Below, in pieces: positions 1-7,415 of a stretch of DNA of 24,313 nucleotides (position 1 is its first letter; every line of letters starts with the position of its first letter). This stretch comes from Streptosporangiaceae bacterium. Its GTDB lineage: Bacteria > Actinomycetota > Actinomycetes > Streptosporangiales > Streptosporangiaceae. The translations under genes and the position numbers were made by a program. The notes under the pieces were generated by a model that did not search any database, had not been told where the DNA came from, and saw nothing but the letters and a program-made list of their open reading frames with translations. The stretch is taken from positions 1-24,313 of the forward strand of contig JASHOI010000481.1 of NCBI GenBank assembly GCA_030041195.1. The letters run 5' to 3'.

Positions 1-335
1 TCCGCGCCGCCAGAGACGCGCTCGCGGAGCGGCTCATCGACCCGCCGAGCCTCGACGATCTCGCCCGGATCACCGGGATGAGCCCGTTCGCGCTGCTCCG
101 CGCGTTCCGTGCCGAGACCGGCCTGCCGCCGCACGCCTACCTCAACCAGCTGCGGGTGCGCCTGGCCCGCCGGCTGCTCGACGACGGCCTGGCACCCGCC
201 GTGGTCGCCGCCGAGGCCGGCTTCGCCGACCAGGCTCACCTGACCCGGCACTTCAAGCGGGTCCTCGGCGTGCCGCCCGGGGCCTACCAGCGCGAGCGCA
301 GAAACGTTCAAGACCACCCGGGGCTCGCCGTCTAG
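1..335 (+). CDS. AraC-family transcriptional regulator, C-terminal DNA-binding part (5' partial)
   Basis: The reading frame is open from base 3, so the gene starts upstream of the window. About 110 residues are visible and make up the double helix-turn-helix of the AraC/XylS family. The first helix-turn-helix runs through LARITGMSPFALLRAFRAET. The second has the family signature AAEAGFADQAHLTRHFKRVLGVPPGAY. The N-terminal sensor domain, which would reveal the ligand, is missing. The stop is only 9 nt before azlC. This arrangement suggests the regulator controls, or is cotranscribed with, the AzlCD exporter; that is inference from position. The family call is secure and the ligand unknown. Confidence 0.93.
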   Translation, partial: RAARDALAERLIDPPSLDDLARITGMSPFALLRAFRAETGLPPHAYLNQLRVRLARRLLDDGLAPAVVAAEAGFADQAHLTRHFKRVLGVPPGAYQRERRNVQDHPGLAV

Positions 336-338
336 CCT
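333..338 (+). promoter_or_regulatory. Putative -10 box of a leaderless azlC promoter
   Basis: TAGCCT overlaps the stop of the AraC gene and is separated by 6 nt from the GTG of azlC. This is the geometry of a leaderless actinobacterial transcript (TANNNT, start site at the start codon). No good -35 was seen; a weak TTCAAG lies at 307-312. Confidence 0.45.
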
Positions 339-344
339 GCGGAC

Positions 345-1043
345 GTGGCGGATCGGGCCGAGCGGCAGACCAGGCAGGTCCTGTCCCGGCCCGCCAGGGA
401 CGGCCTGGTGCTCGGGCTCGCCGTCGGCGCCTCCGGGCTCGCGTTCGGCGCGGCCGCGGTCAGCGACGGGCTGAGCACCGCCCAGGCGTGCGCGCTGAGC
501 CTGCTCGCCTACACCGGTGCCTCGCAGTTCGCGCTGGCCAGCGCGGTCCCGGGCGGCGGCCTGATCGCGGGCACCGCCGGGGCGGTGATGCTGGGCAGCA
601 GGAACGCGCTCTACGGGCTGCGGCTGTCCGAACGGCTGCTGCTGCGCGGCCCGGTCCGGCTGCTGGCCGCGCAGGGGATCACCGACGAGTCCACCGCCGT
701 GGCGCTCGCGCAGGACGGCCAGGCCGCGGCCAGGTCCGGGTTCCGCGCCACGTTCGTCAGCCTGTATCTGACGTGGAATCTTGCCACGCTGGCCGGCGCG
801 GCCGGCGCGGGCAGGCTCGGCTCCCCGCAGTCGTTCGGGCTCGACGTGGTCGCCCCGGCGGCGTTTCTCGCGCTGATCTGGCCCCGGCTGGCGGCTGGCC
901 GGACCGAACGCGGCGTCGGCCTGCTCGGCGCGGCCATAGCGCTCGCGGCTACCCCGTTCCTGCCACCCGGCGTGCCGGTGATCCTGGCCGCGCTCGCCGC
1001 GCTGGCCGGCGCGCTCGCGGCGACTCCCGGGCCGGTGCCGTGA
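345..1043 (+). CDS. azlC: AzlC family branched-chain amino acid exporter, large subunit
   Basis: The product is a 232-residue integral membrane protein, the usual AzlC length, with several hydrophobic helices. Recognisable family features are the N-terminal GLVLGLAVGASGLAFGAAA segment, the LLAYTGASQFA segment, and the GITDESTAVAL motif near the middle. AzlC forms a two-component exporter of branched-chain amino acids or their analogues with AzlD; the exact substrate cannot be read from sequence. The GTG start is chosen because a TAGCCT box lies 6 nt before it and no Shine-Dalgarno is visible. The stop overlaps the azlD start by one base (TGATG), so translation is probably coupled. Confidence 0.92.
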   Translation: MADRAERQTRQVLSRPARDGLVLGLAVGASGLAFGAAAVSDGLSTAQACALSLLAYTGASQFALASAVPGGGLIAGTAGAVMLGSRNALYGLRLSERLLLRGPVRLLAAQGITDESTAVALAQDGQAAARSGFRATFVSLYLTWNLATLAGAAGAGRLGSPQSFGLDVVAPAAFLALIWPRLAAGRTERGVGLLGAAIALAATPFLPPGVPVILAALAALAGALAATPGPVP

Positions 1044-1360
1044 TGACCGGGGCCTGGACGGCGGTCCTGGTCACCGCCGCCGGCTGCTACGGGCTCAAGC
1101 TGGCGGGGCTGACGGTCCCGCGGCGGGTGCTCGACAGGCCGCGGGTGCGGCGGTTCGCCGAGCTGGTCCCGGTCGCGCTGCTGGCGGCGCTCACCGCGGT
1201 GCAGACCTTCGGATCCGGCCAGTCGCTCTCTGTCGACCCGGCACGGCTGGCGGGCCTGGCGGCCGCGGTGGCCGCGCTGCTGCTGCGGGCCCCGTTTCTC
1301 GTGGTGATCGTGGTGGCCGCCGGTACCGCGGCCGCCCTGCGTGCGCTCGGCGTGGCCTGA
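1043..1360 (+). CDS. azlD: AzlD family branched-chain amino acid exporter, small subunit
   Basis: This is a 105-residue, very hydrophobic protein with about four predicted membrane helices, the size and pattern of AzlD. The motif GCYGLKLAGLTVPRRVL near the N-terminus and the RFAELVPVALLAALT segment are typical of the family. It is the partner of AzlC in the inner membrane. The ATG start overlaps the azlC stop (TGATG). A much longer open frame runs upstream through azlC in another frame, but it has no AzlD-like content and is a shadow. Confidence 0.9.
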   Translation: MTGAWTAVLVTAAGCYGLKLAGLTVPRRVLDRPRVRRFAELVPVALLAALTAVQTFGSGQSLSVDPARLAGLAAAVAALLLRAPFLVVIVVAAGTAAALRALGVA

Positions 1361-1390
1361 CCCGGGGCGGCCGGCCCGCGGTATCCGGCG

Positions 1391-1396
1391 TAATAT
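1391..1396 (+). promoter_or_regulatory. Putative -10 box of a leaderless GNAT gene promoter
   Basis: TAATAT stands out in very GC-rich sequence 7 nt before the GTG at 1404. No convincing -35 and no Shine-Dalgarno precede it, which fits leaderless transcription. Confidence 0.5.
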
Positions 1397-1403
1397 CCAC
1401 CGG

Positions 1404-1844
1404 GTGACGGTCCAGGTAGAGGTGCTCGACAAGGTAACCAGCGAGGTGGTCGAGGCGTTCGCCCGCCTCGTCCCGCAGCTGTCCAGGTCCGCCGGGCCGC
1501 CCACGCAGGCGGCGCTCGAGGCGGTCGTCGGCTGCCCGGCGAACACGGTGCTGCTGGCCCGCTCCTCCGGCACCATCGCCGGCACGATGACCCTGGTCAT
1601 GTTCCCGATCCCGACCGGGCTGCGGGCCTGGATCGAGGACGTGGTCGTGGACGAGGCCGCGCGCGGGCAGGGCATCGCCGAGGCGATGATGCGGGAGTCG
1701 CTGCGGATCGCCCGCGAGGCCGGCGCCCGGACCGTGGACCTGACCTCGCGGCCGGAGCGGGCGGCGGCCGGCCGGCTGTACGAGCGCCTCGGCTTCGTGA
1801 TCCGCGAGTCCCGGCTGTACCGGTACACCGCCGCAGACCACTAG
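1404..1844 (+). CDS. GNAT family N-acetyltransferase
   Basis: The product has 146 residues and a single GNAT fold. Motif A is clear: WIEDVVVDEAARGQGIAEAMM carries the acetyl-CoA pyrophosphate loop R87-G-Q-G-I-A92. The C-terminal motif B region is AAGRLYERLGFVIRESRLYRY, the usual Y-x-x-x-GF signature. The substrate is unknown. An in-frame ATG exists at 1341, but it lies inside azlD and upstream of the TAATAT box, so the GTG at 1404 is preferred. The gene is convergent with the dioxygenase-rhodanese gene. Confidence 0.87.
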   Translation: MTVQVEVLDKVTSEVVEAFARLVPQLSRSAGPPTQAALEAVVGCPANTVLLARSSGTIAGTMTLVMFPIPTGLRAWIEDVVVDEAARGQGIAEAMMRESLRIAREAGARTVDLTSRPERAAAGRLYERLGFVIRESRLYRYTAADH

Positions 1845-1879
1845 CCGCTGAGCCTCCGGCAGGTATCAGCCGAGCGGCT
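1843..1879. terminator. Possible bidirectional terminator hairpin
   Basis: There is a perfect 7-bp inverted repeat, AGCCGCT (1843-1849) and AGCGGCT (1873-1879), between the convergent GNAT and dioxygenase-rhodanese genes. It overlaps both gene ends and has no T-tract, as is common in actinomycetes. Confidence 0.35.
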
Positions 1880-2948
1880 GGGCCGGGCGCGTGGGCAGGC
1901 CGGCTGCCTTCCAGGCCTGGAAGCCGCCGTCGAGGTCGGTGGCCTCGCGCAGGCCAATTCGCCGCAGCGTGGCTGCGGCGAGGGTGGAGGCATACCCTTC
2001 CGAGCACATGACGATGATCTGCGCATCGGGCCGGGCGAGCGCGGGAATGCGCGCCTCGCTGCGCGGGTCCAGCCGCCACTCCAGCACATTGCGGCCGATG
2101 ATGATCGCCCCGGGCACTTCCCCCTCGGCCATCCGCTGCTCCAGGGGCCGGATATCGACCAGCACGGCCCCGTCGGTGAGGACGGCCAGTGCCGCCTCCG
2201 GGCGCAGCCGGGCCAGGCCGCCGCGGGCCTCGGCCAACAGCTCGTCGATGCTGGGCGCGTCGGCCGGCAGCGAGTCGGGGGTCAGCCCGGCGGCCGACGC
2301 CGAGGCGGCGGCGAGCGCGGTGCCGGCGCCGCCGCGGCCCCGTGCGCCCTCCGGGCCGTCGACCGCGACGGTCTCCCTGGCGATCAGGCCGTAATCGGTG
2401 GCGGTGTAGTACGTCATAGCCATCAGCGGCGGCGAGTACGCATGAATGCTCGTTGCCGACCCTCCGCCGCCGTGCGCGACGTCGTGGACATGCGCTGGGC
2501 CGAACGCCACCGCCTCGCCAGCCGGCAGGCTCCTGCGGGCGATCCGCCGGCCGCCCGGGGCCCGGTACTGCTCGACCAGGCAGCCCTCGGCCACGGCGAA
2601 CGACCCCGACGACCCGCCATGGTCATGCCAGTCGGTGTCCTGGCCGCGCTCCCAGGCCAGCAGCCACACGTCGCAGGAGTTGGACCGGTGCAAGGGCAGA
2701 TACCAGCGCACATCCGGGTCCCGGACGACCAGATCCGCCCACAGGCCACGGCGCGCCGCAAGGCCAGACGTGATCGCGCGCAGCTGGGCCGGCGCGAGCC
2801 GCCCGGCCGGCGGGACCAGGACGCCGAGCACCTCGGCGACGGCCTGCTGGCGCTCGGGGGTGACACCCCAGCCGGGCTGCAGCCCCGATCCGGCCAGCCC
2901 TCGCTGCTGGACGCCGACATCGCTTGGTGTGCTTGTGGCAGTCGACAC
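1866..2948 (-). CDS. Thiol (cysteine-type) dioxygenase fused to a rhodanese domain
   Basis: The product has 360 residues. The N-terminal part (about 30-195) is a cupin of the cysteine dioxygenase family: DVWLLAWERGQDTDWHDHGGSSGSF supplies H108 and H110, and PAHVHD supplies H155, the three iron ligands. Residues 230-352 form a rhodanese domain with active-site C315 in the loop CSEGYAS and a typical C-terminal GGFQAWKAAGLP. A linker of about 30 Ala/Gly-rich residues joins them. The family oxidises cysteine or a related thiol to the sulfinate; rhodaneses move sulfane sulfur. The Arg that binds the carboxylate of cysteine in classical enzymes is not obvious, so the substrate is open. The GTG at 2948 is chosen because GGGAGGG lies a few bases upstream; an ATG at 2978 is the alternative. 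Confidence 0.88.
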   Translation of the reverse strand: MSTATSTPSDVGVQQRGLAGSGLQPGWGVTPERQQAVAEVLGVLVPPAGRLAPAQLRAITSGLAARRGLWADLVVRDPDVRWYLPLHRSNSCDVWLLAWERGQDTDWHDHGGSSGSFAVAEGCLVEQYRAPGGRRIARRSLPAGEAVAFGPAHVHDVAHGGGGSATSIHAYSPPLMAMTYYTATDYGLIARETVAVDGPEGARGRGGAGTALAAASASAAGLTPDSLPADAPSIDELLAEARGGLARLRPEAALAVLTDGAVLVDIRPLEQRMAEGEVPGAIIIGRNVLEWRLDPRSEARIPALARPDAQIIVMCSEGYASTLAAATLRRIGLREATDLDGGFQAWKAAGLPTRPAQPLG

Positions 2949-2969
2949 GCGACCCTCCCTGGGAACAGC

Positions 2970-3025
2970 TGACGTCATATTTCGCACTGTCGCCAAAGGT
3001 GGGGCGGCGCCGTTACTGGTGTCAA
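2970..3025 (-). promoter_or_regulatory. Possible control region of the dioxygenase-rhodanese gene
   Basis: On the minus strand a perfect TTGACA lies at 3025-3020, but no TANNNT follows at 17-18 nt. A perfect 8-bp palindrome TGACGTCA (2970-2977) sits about 22 nt upstream of the GTG, in an A/T-rich patch. It could be an operator half or full site. This is inferred only from the pattern. Confidence 0.25.
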
Positions 3026-3087
3026 GGGGGTGCGGCCGGCCGGCCGGGCGGAACCGGACCGCCGCGTGCTGACACGGCGTTATTGAG

Positions 3088-3153
3088 GGGTCTTCACGTG
3101 ACAAGAGGGGCTCAAATCCCTCATCTTGGCTCAGGAGGAACCCGTGAAGACCC
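3088..3153 (+). promoter_or_regulatory. Structured leader pairing with the start codon of the small secreted peptide gene
   Basis: A perfect 11-bp inverted repeat, GGGTCTTCACG (3088-3098) and CGTGAAGACCC (3143-3153), would place the GTG start (3144-3146) and the next two codons in a stem. The 44-nt loop holds a nested hairpin GAGGG/CCCTC (3105-3109 with 3118-3122) and the strong Shine-Dalgarno AGGAGG (3133-3138). If transcribed as one RNA, the fold should limit initiation until opened. The transcription start is not known, and the repeat could instead act as a DNA site. Confidence 0.45.
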
Positions 3154-3419
3154 ACCGTCAGACAGGTCCCGGTCGGCTGCGACGCCGGGAGCGGTACGCG
3201 GCGCTGCTCATCGCGTTAACTGTCGCCGCCGGCGCGACGTCGTGCGCCGGCGCCGCCGCGCCGCGGAGCCTGCTCGCTTCGGCCCCGGTGGTAACCTCCG
3301 CCGCACCCCCGGGCGTGTTCTTCGGGTGGAAAAACTTCCTCGTCAAAGACCACCCGATGATGAGCCCGGAGCAGACGATGGCCAGGAGCCCACAGCCGGT
3401 CATGATCTCCTATCAGTGA
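3144..3419 (+). CDS. Small secreted or lipid-anchored peptide, unknown function, contains a TTA codon
   Basis: The predicted product has 91 residues: a basic N-terminus (RRRERY), a hydrophobic segment (about 19-31) and ATSC34, a weak lipobox. This suggests export, by signal peptide or as a lipoprotein. The mature part is about 57 residues, Ala/Pro-rich, and ends in FFGWKNFLVKDHPMMSPEQ and a short tail. I do not recognise the family. The GTG start is supported by AGGAGG 6 nt upstream; an ATG-like extension to 3126 would skip that site. Codon 25 is TTA (3216-3218), rare in such GC-rich genomes, so expression may depend on the TTA-reading leucyl tRNA (bldA). It is divergent from the dioxygenase-rhodanese gene; a functional link is speculation. 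Confidence 0.6.
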   Translation: MKTHRQTGPGRLRRRERYAALLIALTVAAGATSCAGAAAPRSLLASAPVVTSAAPPGVFFGWKNFLVKDHPMMSPEQTMARSPQPVMISYQ

Positions 3420-3420
3420 C

Positions 3421-3445
3421 CGCCGGCCCGCCGCTGACGCCGGCG
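3421..3445. terminator. Possible bidirectional terminator hairpin
   Basis: CGCCGG (3421-3426) and CCGGCG (3440-3445) form a 6-bp stem with a 13-nt loop between two convergent genes. There is no T-tract, so support is weak. Confidence 0.28.
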
Positions 3446-3456
3446 CGTGAGCGCAG

Positions 3457-4668
3457 CTAGCCGGCGAGCTCGGCAACGGCGGTCAGCAGCCGGTCGACGT
3501 CGGACCGGTCGTTGTAGTGCACCAGGCCCGCCCGCACCGCCCCGCCGGCGTCCCGCAGGCCGAGCGCGCCCGCCAGCTCCCAGGCGTAGTTGTCGCCGTC
3601 CCATACGTTGACCCTGCGCCGGGCCAGGCACTCGGCGACCTGCCGCGGCGTGCAGCCCGCGACCGTGAAGTACGCGGTTGCGGTGCGCCGCGCGGCTTTG
3701 CCGTAGGTGGTGACGTGCTCCATCGCGTCCAGGCCGCCGAGCAGCACGCCGAACAGCGCCTGCTCGTGCGCCTCGGCCGCCGCCATCCCGGACAGCACCC
3801 GCTCCCGCCTGGTGGCGGAACCGGTCGCCGGGCCGGCCAGCGACGCCAGGTGCTCGACGGCGGCGGTCACCCCGGCCAGGTCGGCGAACGGCAGCGTGCC
3901 CTGCTCGAACCGGTCGGGCACCGCGTCGGGCGCCGGAGCCAGCTTGTCCGGGTGCAGCGATTCCAGCAGCGCCGGGTCGGCGACGACCGCGCCGACGTGC
4001 GGCCCCGACCACTTGTACGCGCTGGTCGCGTAGAAGTCGGCGCCGAGCGCGCGCACGTCGACCGGCCCGTGCGGGGTGGCGTGGACGCCGTCGACGTAGC
4101 TGAGCGCCCCGGCGGCGCGCGCCAGCGCGGTGATCGCGGGCACGTTGGGCCGGGTGCCGATCAGGTTGCTCGCCGCGGTCACCGCGACCAGCCTGGTCCG
4201 TTCCGAGATCAGCCCGGCGAACGCCGCCACCGGCAGGTCACCCTCGGGAAGCTGCACGTCCGCCCAGCACACCGTGGCCCCGGCCGCCGCGGCCGCCTGC
4301 ACCCAGGGCCGGACGTTCGCGTCGTGGTCGAGCCGGGTGACCACGACCTCGTCGCCAGGGCCCCAGCCCGCCGCCAGGGTCCGGGCCAGCCGGTAGGTCA
4401 GCGTGGTCATGTTCGGGCCGAGGATGACGCCGCCGGGCTCGCCGCCGGTGAGGTCGGCCACGGCCCTCCGGCACTCATCGGTGATCACGTCCGAGCGGCG
4501 GCTGGCCGGGAACGCGCCGCCGGAGTTCCCGATCCCGGCGCGGTACGCTCCGGCGATCGCGTCGATCACCGAGTTCGGCAGCTGCGTGCCAGCCGCCCCG
4601 TCCAGGTAGGCATGCCCGTCCGCCAGCGCCGGGTAGGCGGCACGGATCGTGCCAACATCAAATGCCAT
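3457..4668 (-). CDS. Cysteine desulfurase-like class V aminotransferase (PLP enzyme)
   Basis: The product has 403 residues and is collinear with class V aminotransferases of the 'cysteine desulfurase-like' group. Visible motifs are YLDGAAGTQLP at the N-terminus, LDHDANVRPW (H115, stacks on PLP), YVDGVHATPH (D193, H196) and the PLP lysine K219 in YATSAYKWSGPHVGA. An RFEQGTLPFADLAG segment follows, as expected in this group. No clear catalytic Cys loop like that of NifS/IscS is seen, so real desulfurase activity is uncertain. The ATG at 4668 begins MAFDVGTIRAAYPAL, the normal family start. Its neighbour is a thiol dioxygenase-rhodanese fusion, but a shared pathway is not shown. Confidence 0.87.
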   Translation of the reverse strand: MAFDVGTIRAAYPALADGHAYLDGAAGTQLPNSVIDAIAGAYRAGIGNSGGAFPASRRSDVITDECRRAVADLTGGEPGGVILGPNMTTLTYRLARTLAAGWGPGDEVVVTRLDHDANVRPWVQAAAAAGATVCWADVQLPEGDLPVAAFAGLISERTRLVAVTAASNLIGTRPNVPAITALARAAGALSYVDGVHATPHGPVDVRALGADFYATSAYKWSGPHVGAVVADPALLESLHPDKLAPAPDAVPDRFEQGTLPFADLAGVTAAVEHLASLAGPATGSATRRERVLSGMAAAEAHEQALFGVLLGGLDAMEHVTTYGKAARRTATAYFTVAGCTPRQVAECLARRRVNVWDGDNYAWELAGALGLRDAGGAVRAGLVHYNDRSDVDRLLTAVAELAG

Positions 4669-4717
4669 CGCCAGGCGATTCTGTCAGACCGCCCGTTACG
4701 CCACGCCCCGGGCTGGG

Positions 4718-5344
4718 TCAGTCAGCAGACCGGCCCGAGCTCAGCAGCAGCGTGAGCCACGGGTCGCCGCCGCCCTGGCCGGGAGCGGGTGGACGACGCT
4801 GCTGCATCCCGACGCGCCACCCGGCCAGCACGATCTCGGGAGCGGCGGGCCGGTACTCCTTGCCGAGCGCCTTGGCCAGGTCCCACGCGTGCAGGTGCCA
4901 CTCGGCGCAGGCGGCTCCGGCCATCCCGCCCACGGTTACCAGCGCGTCCCGGTACTGGTGATGCGGCAGATCCCAGACCGGGCCGAGCCTGCTGGCATAG
5001 CCGCGTGCCGACTCGGCGAACGCCGCGATGTGCTCGGCAGGCGGACGGTCCGGCAGCGCCGCGAGCTCCGCCGCGTTCTGCCTGGCCAGCTTCCGGGTCA
5101 GGGTGTCGGGATGCGCCCCGGTGGCCAGCAGCCGCGCCAGCCTGCTGGCCGGAGCGTCGTCGAGGTACTCGTGGTAGTCGTCGGCAACGCAGCGCAGGTG
5201 CCCGGCCAGGTCGACGGCACGCCAGTCCGCACACGGGGTCTGCGCCAGCCAGGTGCGCTCGTCGAACTGGGCGGCCAGCTCGACGATGACGGTCACGCCG
5301 TCCCGGTAAGCGGCTAAACCACCGACCGCGGACCAGCCCGTCAT
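4718..5344 (-). CDS. Maleylpyruvate isomerase/DinB-fold metal-binding protein
   Basis: The product has 208 residues and fits the mycothiol-dependent maleylpyruvate isomerase N-terminal family, a DinB-like four-helix bundle. The signature LAQTPCADWRAVDLAGHL contains H49. The segment AEWHLHAW supplies E148 and H152 in the E-x-x-x-H arrangement, so a complete His/Glu/His metal site is visible. Such proteins often use mycothiol, the actinobacterial thiol, but many have unknown reactions. The open frame extends to 5641, yet residues before the ATG at 5344 look noncoding and would run into the ABC promoter. No good Shine-Dalgarno precedes 5344, so the start is moderately certain. Confidence 0.78.
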   Translation of the reverse strand: MTGWSAVGGLAAYRDGVTVIVELAAQFDERTWLAQTPCADWRAVDLAGHLRCVADDYHEYLDDAPASRLARLLATGAHPDTLTRKLARQNAAELAALPDRPPAEHIAAFAESARGYASRLGPVWDLPHHQYRDALVTVGGMAGAACAEWHLHAWDLAKALGKEYRPAAPEIVLAGWRVGMQQRRPPAPGQGGGDPWLTLLLSSGRSAD

Positions 5345-5500
5345 GGGCGGTCCGGAAATCGTGCGGGCTGCACGGGCCCTCCCCTGCCGAGCTCCATGGG
5401 TCCTCCCCTGCGGCCTCCGCTCCGGCACGCCCCCGCGCCGGGCCTGAGAGCCAGAGTTACCCAGTCTCGGCCATCTCGCGCCGTATCGGCGAAAATTAAG

Positions 5501-5530
5501 GTGACAGCCTGCCAGGCGCGCGGTTAGCCT
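5501..5530 (+). promoter_or_regulatory. Putative promoter of the ABC exporter operon, leaderless
   Basis: GTGACA (5501-5506) and TAGCCT (5525-5530) are spaced by 18 nt, a fair match to a housekeeping promoter. The ATG at 5538 is 7 nt beyond the -10 box, so the transcript is probably leaderless. Confidence 0.55.
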
Positions 5531-5537
5531 GCGGAGA

Positions 5538-7415
5538 ATGCCCACCAATCCCTCAACCGCGATGCCGCATGCCCAAACCCGGCAATCCGCAGGTCGGCGG
5601 GAGCAGGCGGAGCAGACGCCGCTCGCGGCGCTGTGGCGCACCCGCGAGTATCTGCGGCCCTATTACCTGAAGCTCGCGGCGATGCTCGCAGCGGCGATCA
5701 CGGCGGCGGCCGCCGAGATCGTGATCCCGCTGCTGGTCAAGGGGATCGTAGACGGGCCGATCGCGCACGGGAACACCCACGCCCTGCTGCCGCTGGGCCT
5801 GGCCGCGACCGCGCTCGGCGTGCTTCAGGCGGCTTTAAATCTTTACCGGCGGTGGGTGCAGGCGCGCGCCGTCACCGGCATGGAACAGTCGATGCGGGAC
5901 GCCCTCTACGCCCACCTGCAGCGCCTGCACGCCGGGTTCCATGACGAGTGGCAGTCCGGCCAGCTGCTCTCCCGCGCAACCACCGACATGGCCGCGATCC
6001 GGCGGTTCGCCGGATTCGGCACGATCTTCTTCGTCACCAACGTCGTGACGTTCGTGGCGGTCGTCGCGCTGCTGATCCGGCTGAACTGGTGGCTCGGGCT
6101 GCTCACCGGGTGCGTGTTCCTCCCGGTCTTCGCGCTGTGCACCCGGTTCGAGCGGCGGTACCGGGTGCTGTCCCGCCGTGCCCAGGATCAGCAGGGCGAC
6201 CTCGCCACCTACGTCGAGGAGGCCGCGACCGGCGTCCGGGTGCTCAAGGCGCTCGGCCGGGGCGACGAGGCAGGCGAGCAGCACGGCGCGCAGGCCGAGC
6301 TCGTGCAGCACACCCAGGTGCAGAAGGCCAGGCTGCGCGGCACGTTCTGGGCGGGCCTCGACCTGGTGCCGAACGCGGTGATCGGCCTGATCCTGCTGCT
6401 CGGCGCGCTCGCGGTCAGCCGGAACGAGCTGAGCCTCGGCGGTCTGGTCGCGTTCATCGCCCTGGCCCTGCTGATGGTGTGGCCGATCGAGTCGATGGGC
6501 TACATTCTGGCCTCGGGCCAGGAGGCCGCCACCGCGGCCCAGCGGATCTACGAGATCTTCGACACCGATCCCGCTATCACCGAGCGGTCAGCCCAAACTC
6601 GCCAGGCGGGCTCCTGGCCGGGGGCGCAGAGAGAGCACGGCAGGCTGCGGTTCGACCGGGTGACCTTCCGCTACCCGGGTGTGCCGGAGCCGGTGCTGCG
6701 CGGCGTCACCCTAGAGCTCGAGCCGGGCGAGACGGTCGCGCTGGTCGGCCCCAACGGCGCGGGCAAGTCCACGCTGCTGCAGCTGGTGCCGCGGCTGGCG
6801 GAGGTGTCGGCCGGGTCGATCCTGCTGGACGGGACCGACGTCAGGGACCTCCCGCTCGCCACCCTTCGCTCGGTCGTTGGCTGCGCGTTCGAGGACCCCA
6901 CGCTGTTCTCGGCGAGCGTCAGGGAGAACGTCAGCTACGGCACGCCGGGAGCGGGCGAGCAGGAGGTGCTCGCGGCGCTGGACGCCGCGCAGGCAGACTT
7001 CGTCGCCGACCTGCCCTGGGGCCTGGACACCAGGATCGGCGAGCAGGGCATGGCGCTGTCCGGCGGCCAGCGCCAGCGGGTCGCGCTGGCCCGCGCGATC
7101 CTGGCCAGGCCCGCGGTGCTGCTGCTCGACGACCCGCTGTCAGCGCTCGACGTGCACACCGAGGCCAAGGTCACCCGCGCGCTGGAGGAGGTGCTGGCCG
7201 AGTCGACCGCGCTGGTCGTGGCGCACCGGCCGTCCACGGTCATGCTCGCCGACCGGGTGGCGCTGCTCGACCGCGGGGTGATCGTCGCCACCGGCTCGCA
7301 TCGCGACCTGCTCGCCACCCAGGCCCGTTACCGCAGCCTGATGAGCGGCTCGGACGGCGCCGGCTCCGGCCTCGACGCGGCCGGGGACCAGGACCTGACG
7401 GAGGCCCGCCGGTGA
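5538..7415 (+). CDS. ABC exporter half-transporter with degenerate NBD (subunit 1)
   Basis: The product has 625 residues. The N-terminal transmembrane domain (about 40-340, six helices) is followed by a nucleotide-binding domain (about 370-600). Motifs are Walker A GPNGAGKST (near 405), signature LSGGQ (near 507), Walker B LLLDDPLSALD with D531-D532, and H-loop AHRPSTV. The catalytic Glu after Walker B is Asp, and the Q-loop reads FEDPTLF, with Glu in place of Gln. This is the pattern of the degenerate ATP site in heterodimeric exporters. Codon 100 is TTA (5835-5837) in a small A/T-rich patch. The stop overlaps the next gene by GTGA, so the two subunits are cotranslated. The substrate cannot be told; lipids or drugs are usual for this type. 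Confidence 0.92.
   Translation: MPTNPSTAMPHAQTRQSAGRREQAEQTPLAALWRTREYLRPYYLKLAAMLAAAITAAAAEIVIPLLVKGIVDGPIAHGNTHALLPLGLAATALGVLQAALNLYRRWVQARAVTGMEQSMRDALYAHLQRLHAGFHDEWQSGQLLSRATTDMAAIRRFAGFGTIFFVTNVVTFVAVVALLIRLNWWLGLLTGCVFLPVFALCTRFERRYRVLSRRAQDQQGDLATYVEEAATGVRVLKALGRGDEAGEQHGAQAELVQHTQVQKARLRGTFWAGLDLVPNAVIGLILLLGALAVSRNELSLGGLVAFIALALLMVWPIESMGYILASGQEAATAAQRIYEIFDTDPAITERSAQTRQAGSWPGAQREHGRLRFDRVTFRYPGVPEPVLRGVTLELEPGETVALVGPNGAGKSTLLQLVPRLAEVSAGSILLDGTDVRDLPLATLRSVVGCAFEDPTLFSASVRENVSYGTPGAGEQEVLAALDAAQADFVADLPWGLDTRIGEQGMALSGGQRQRVALARAILARPAVLLLDDPLSALDVHTEAKVTRALEEVLAESTALVVAHRPSTVMLADRVALLDRGVIVATGSHRDLLATQARYRSLMSGSDGAGSGLDAAGDQDLTEARR

Noticed and set aside
3080..3108. Second RecA-NDp-like motif (TTGTCACGT on the minus strand)
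   Set aside because: The hexamer at the -10 distance is CTCAAT, not TANNNT, so the match fails at the second box.
3105..3122. tRNA T-arm-like sequence (GGGGCTCAAATCCC)
   Set aside because: The stem is imperfect, no acceptor or anticodon arm can be built around it, and no CCA end is present. It is better read as part of the leader hairpin.
5948..7411. Long open frame inside ABC subunit 1 continuing into subunit 2
   Set aside because: It is Arg/Gly/Ala-rich shadow sequence. The real start of subunit 2 is the GTG overlapping the upstream stop.
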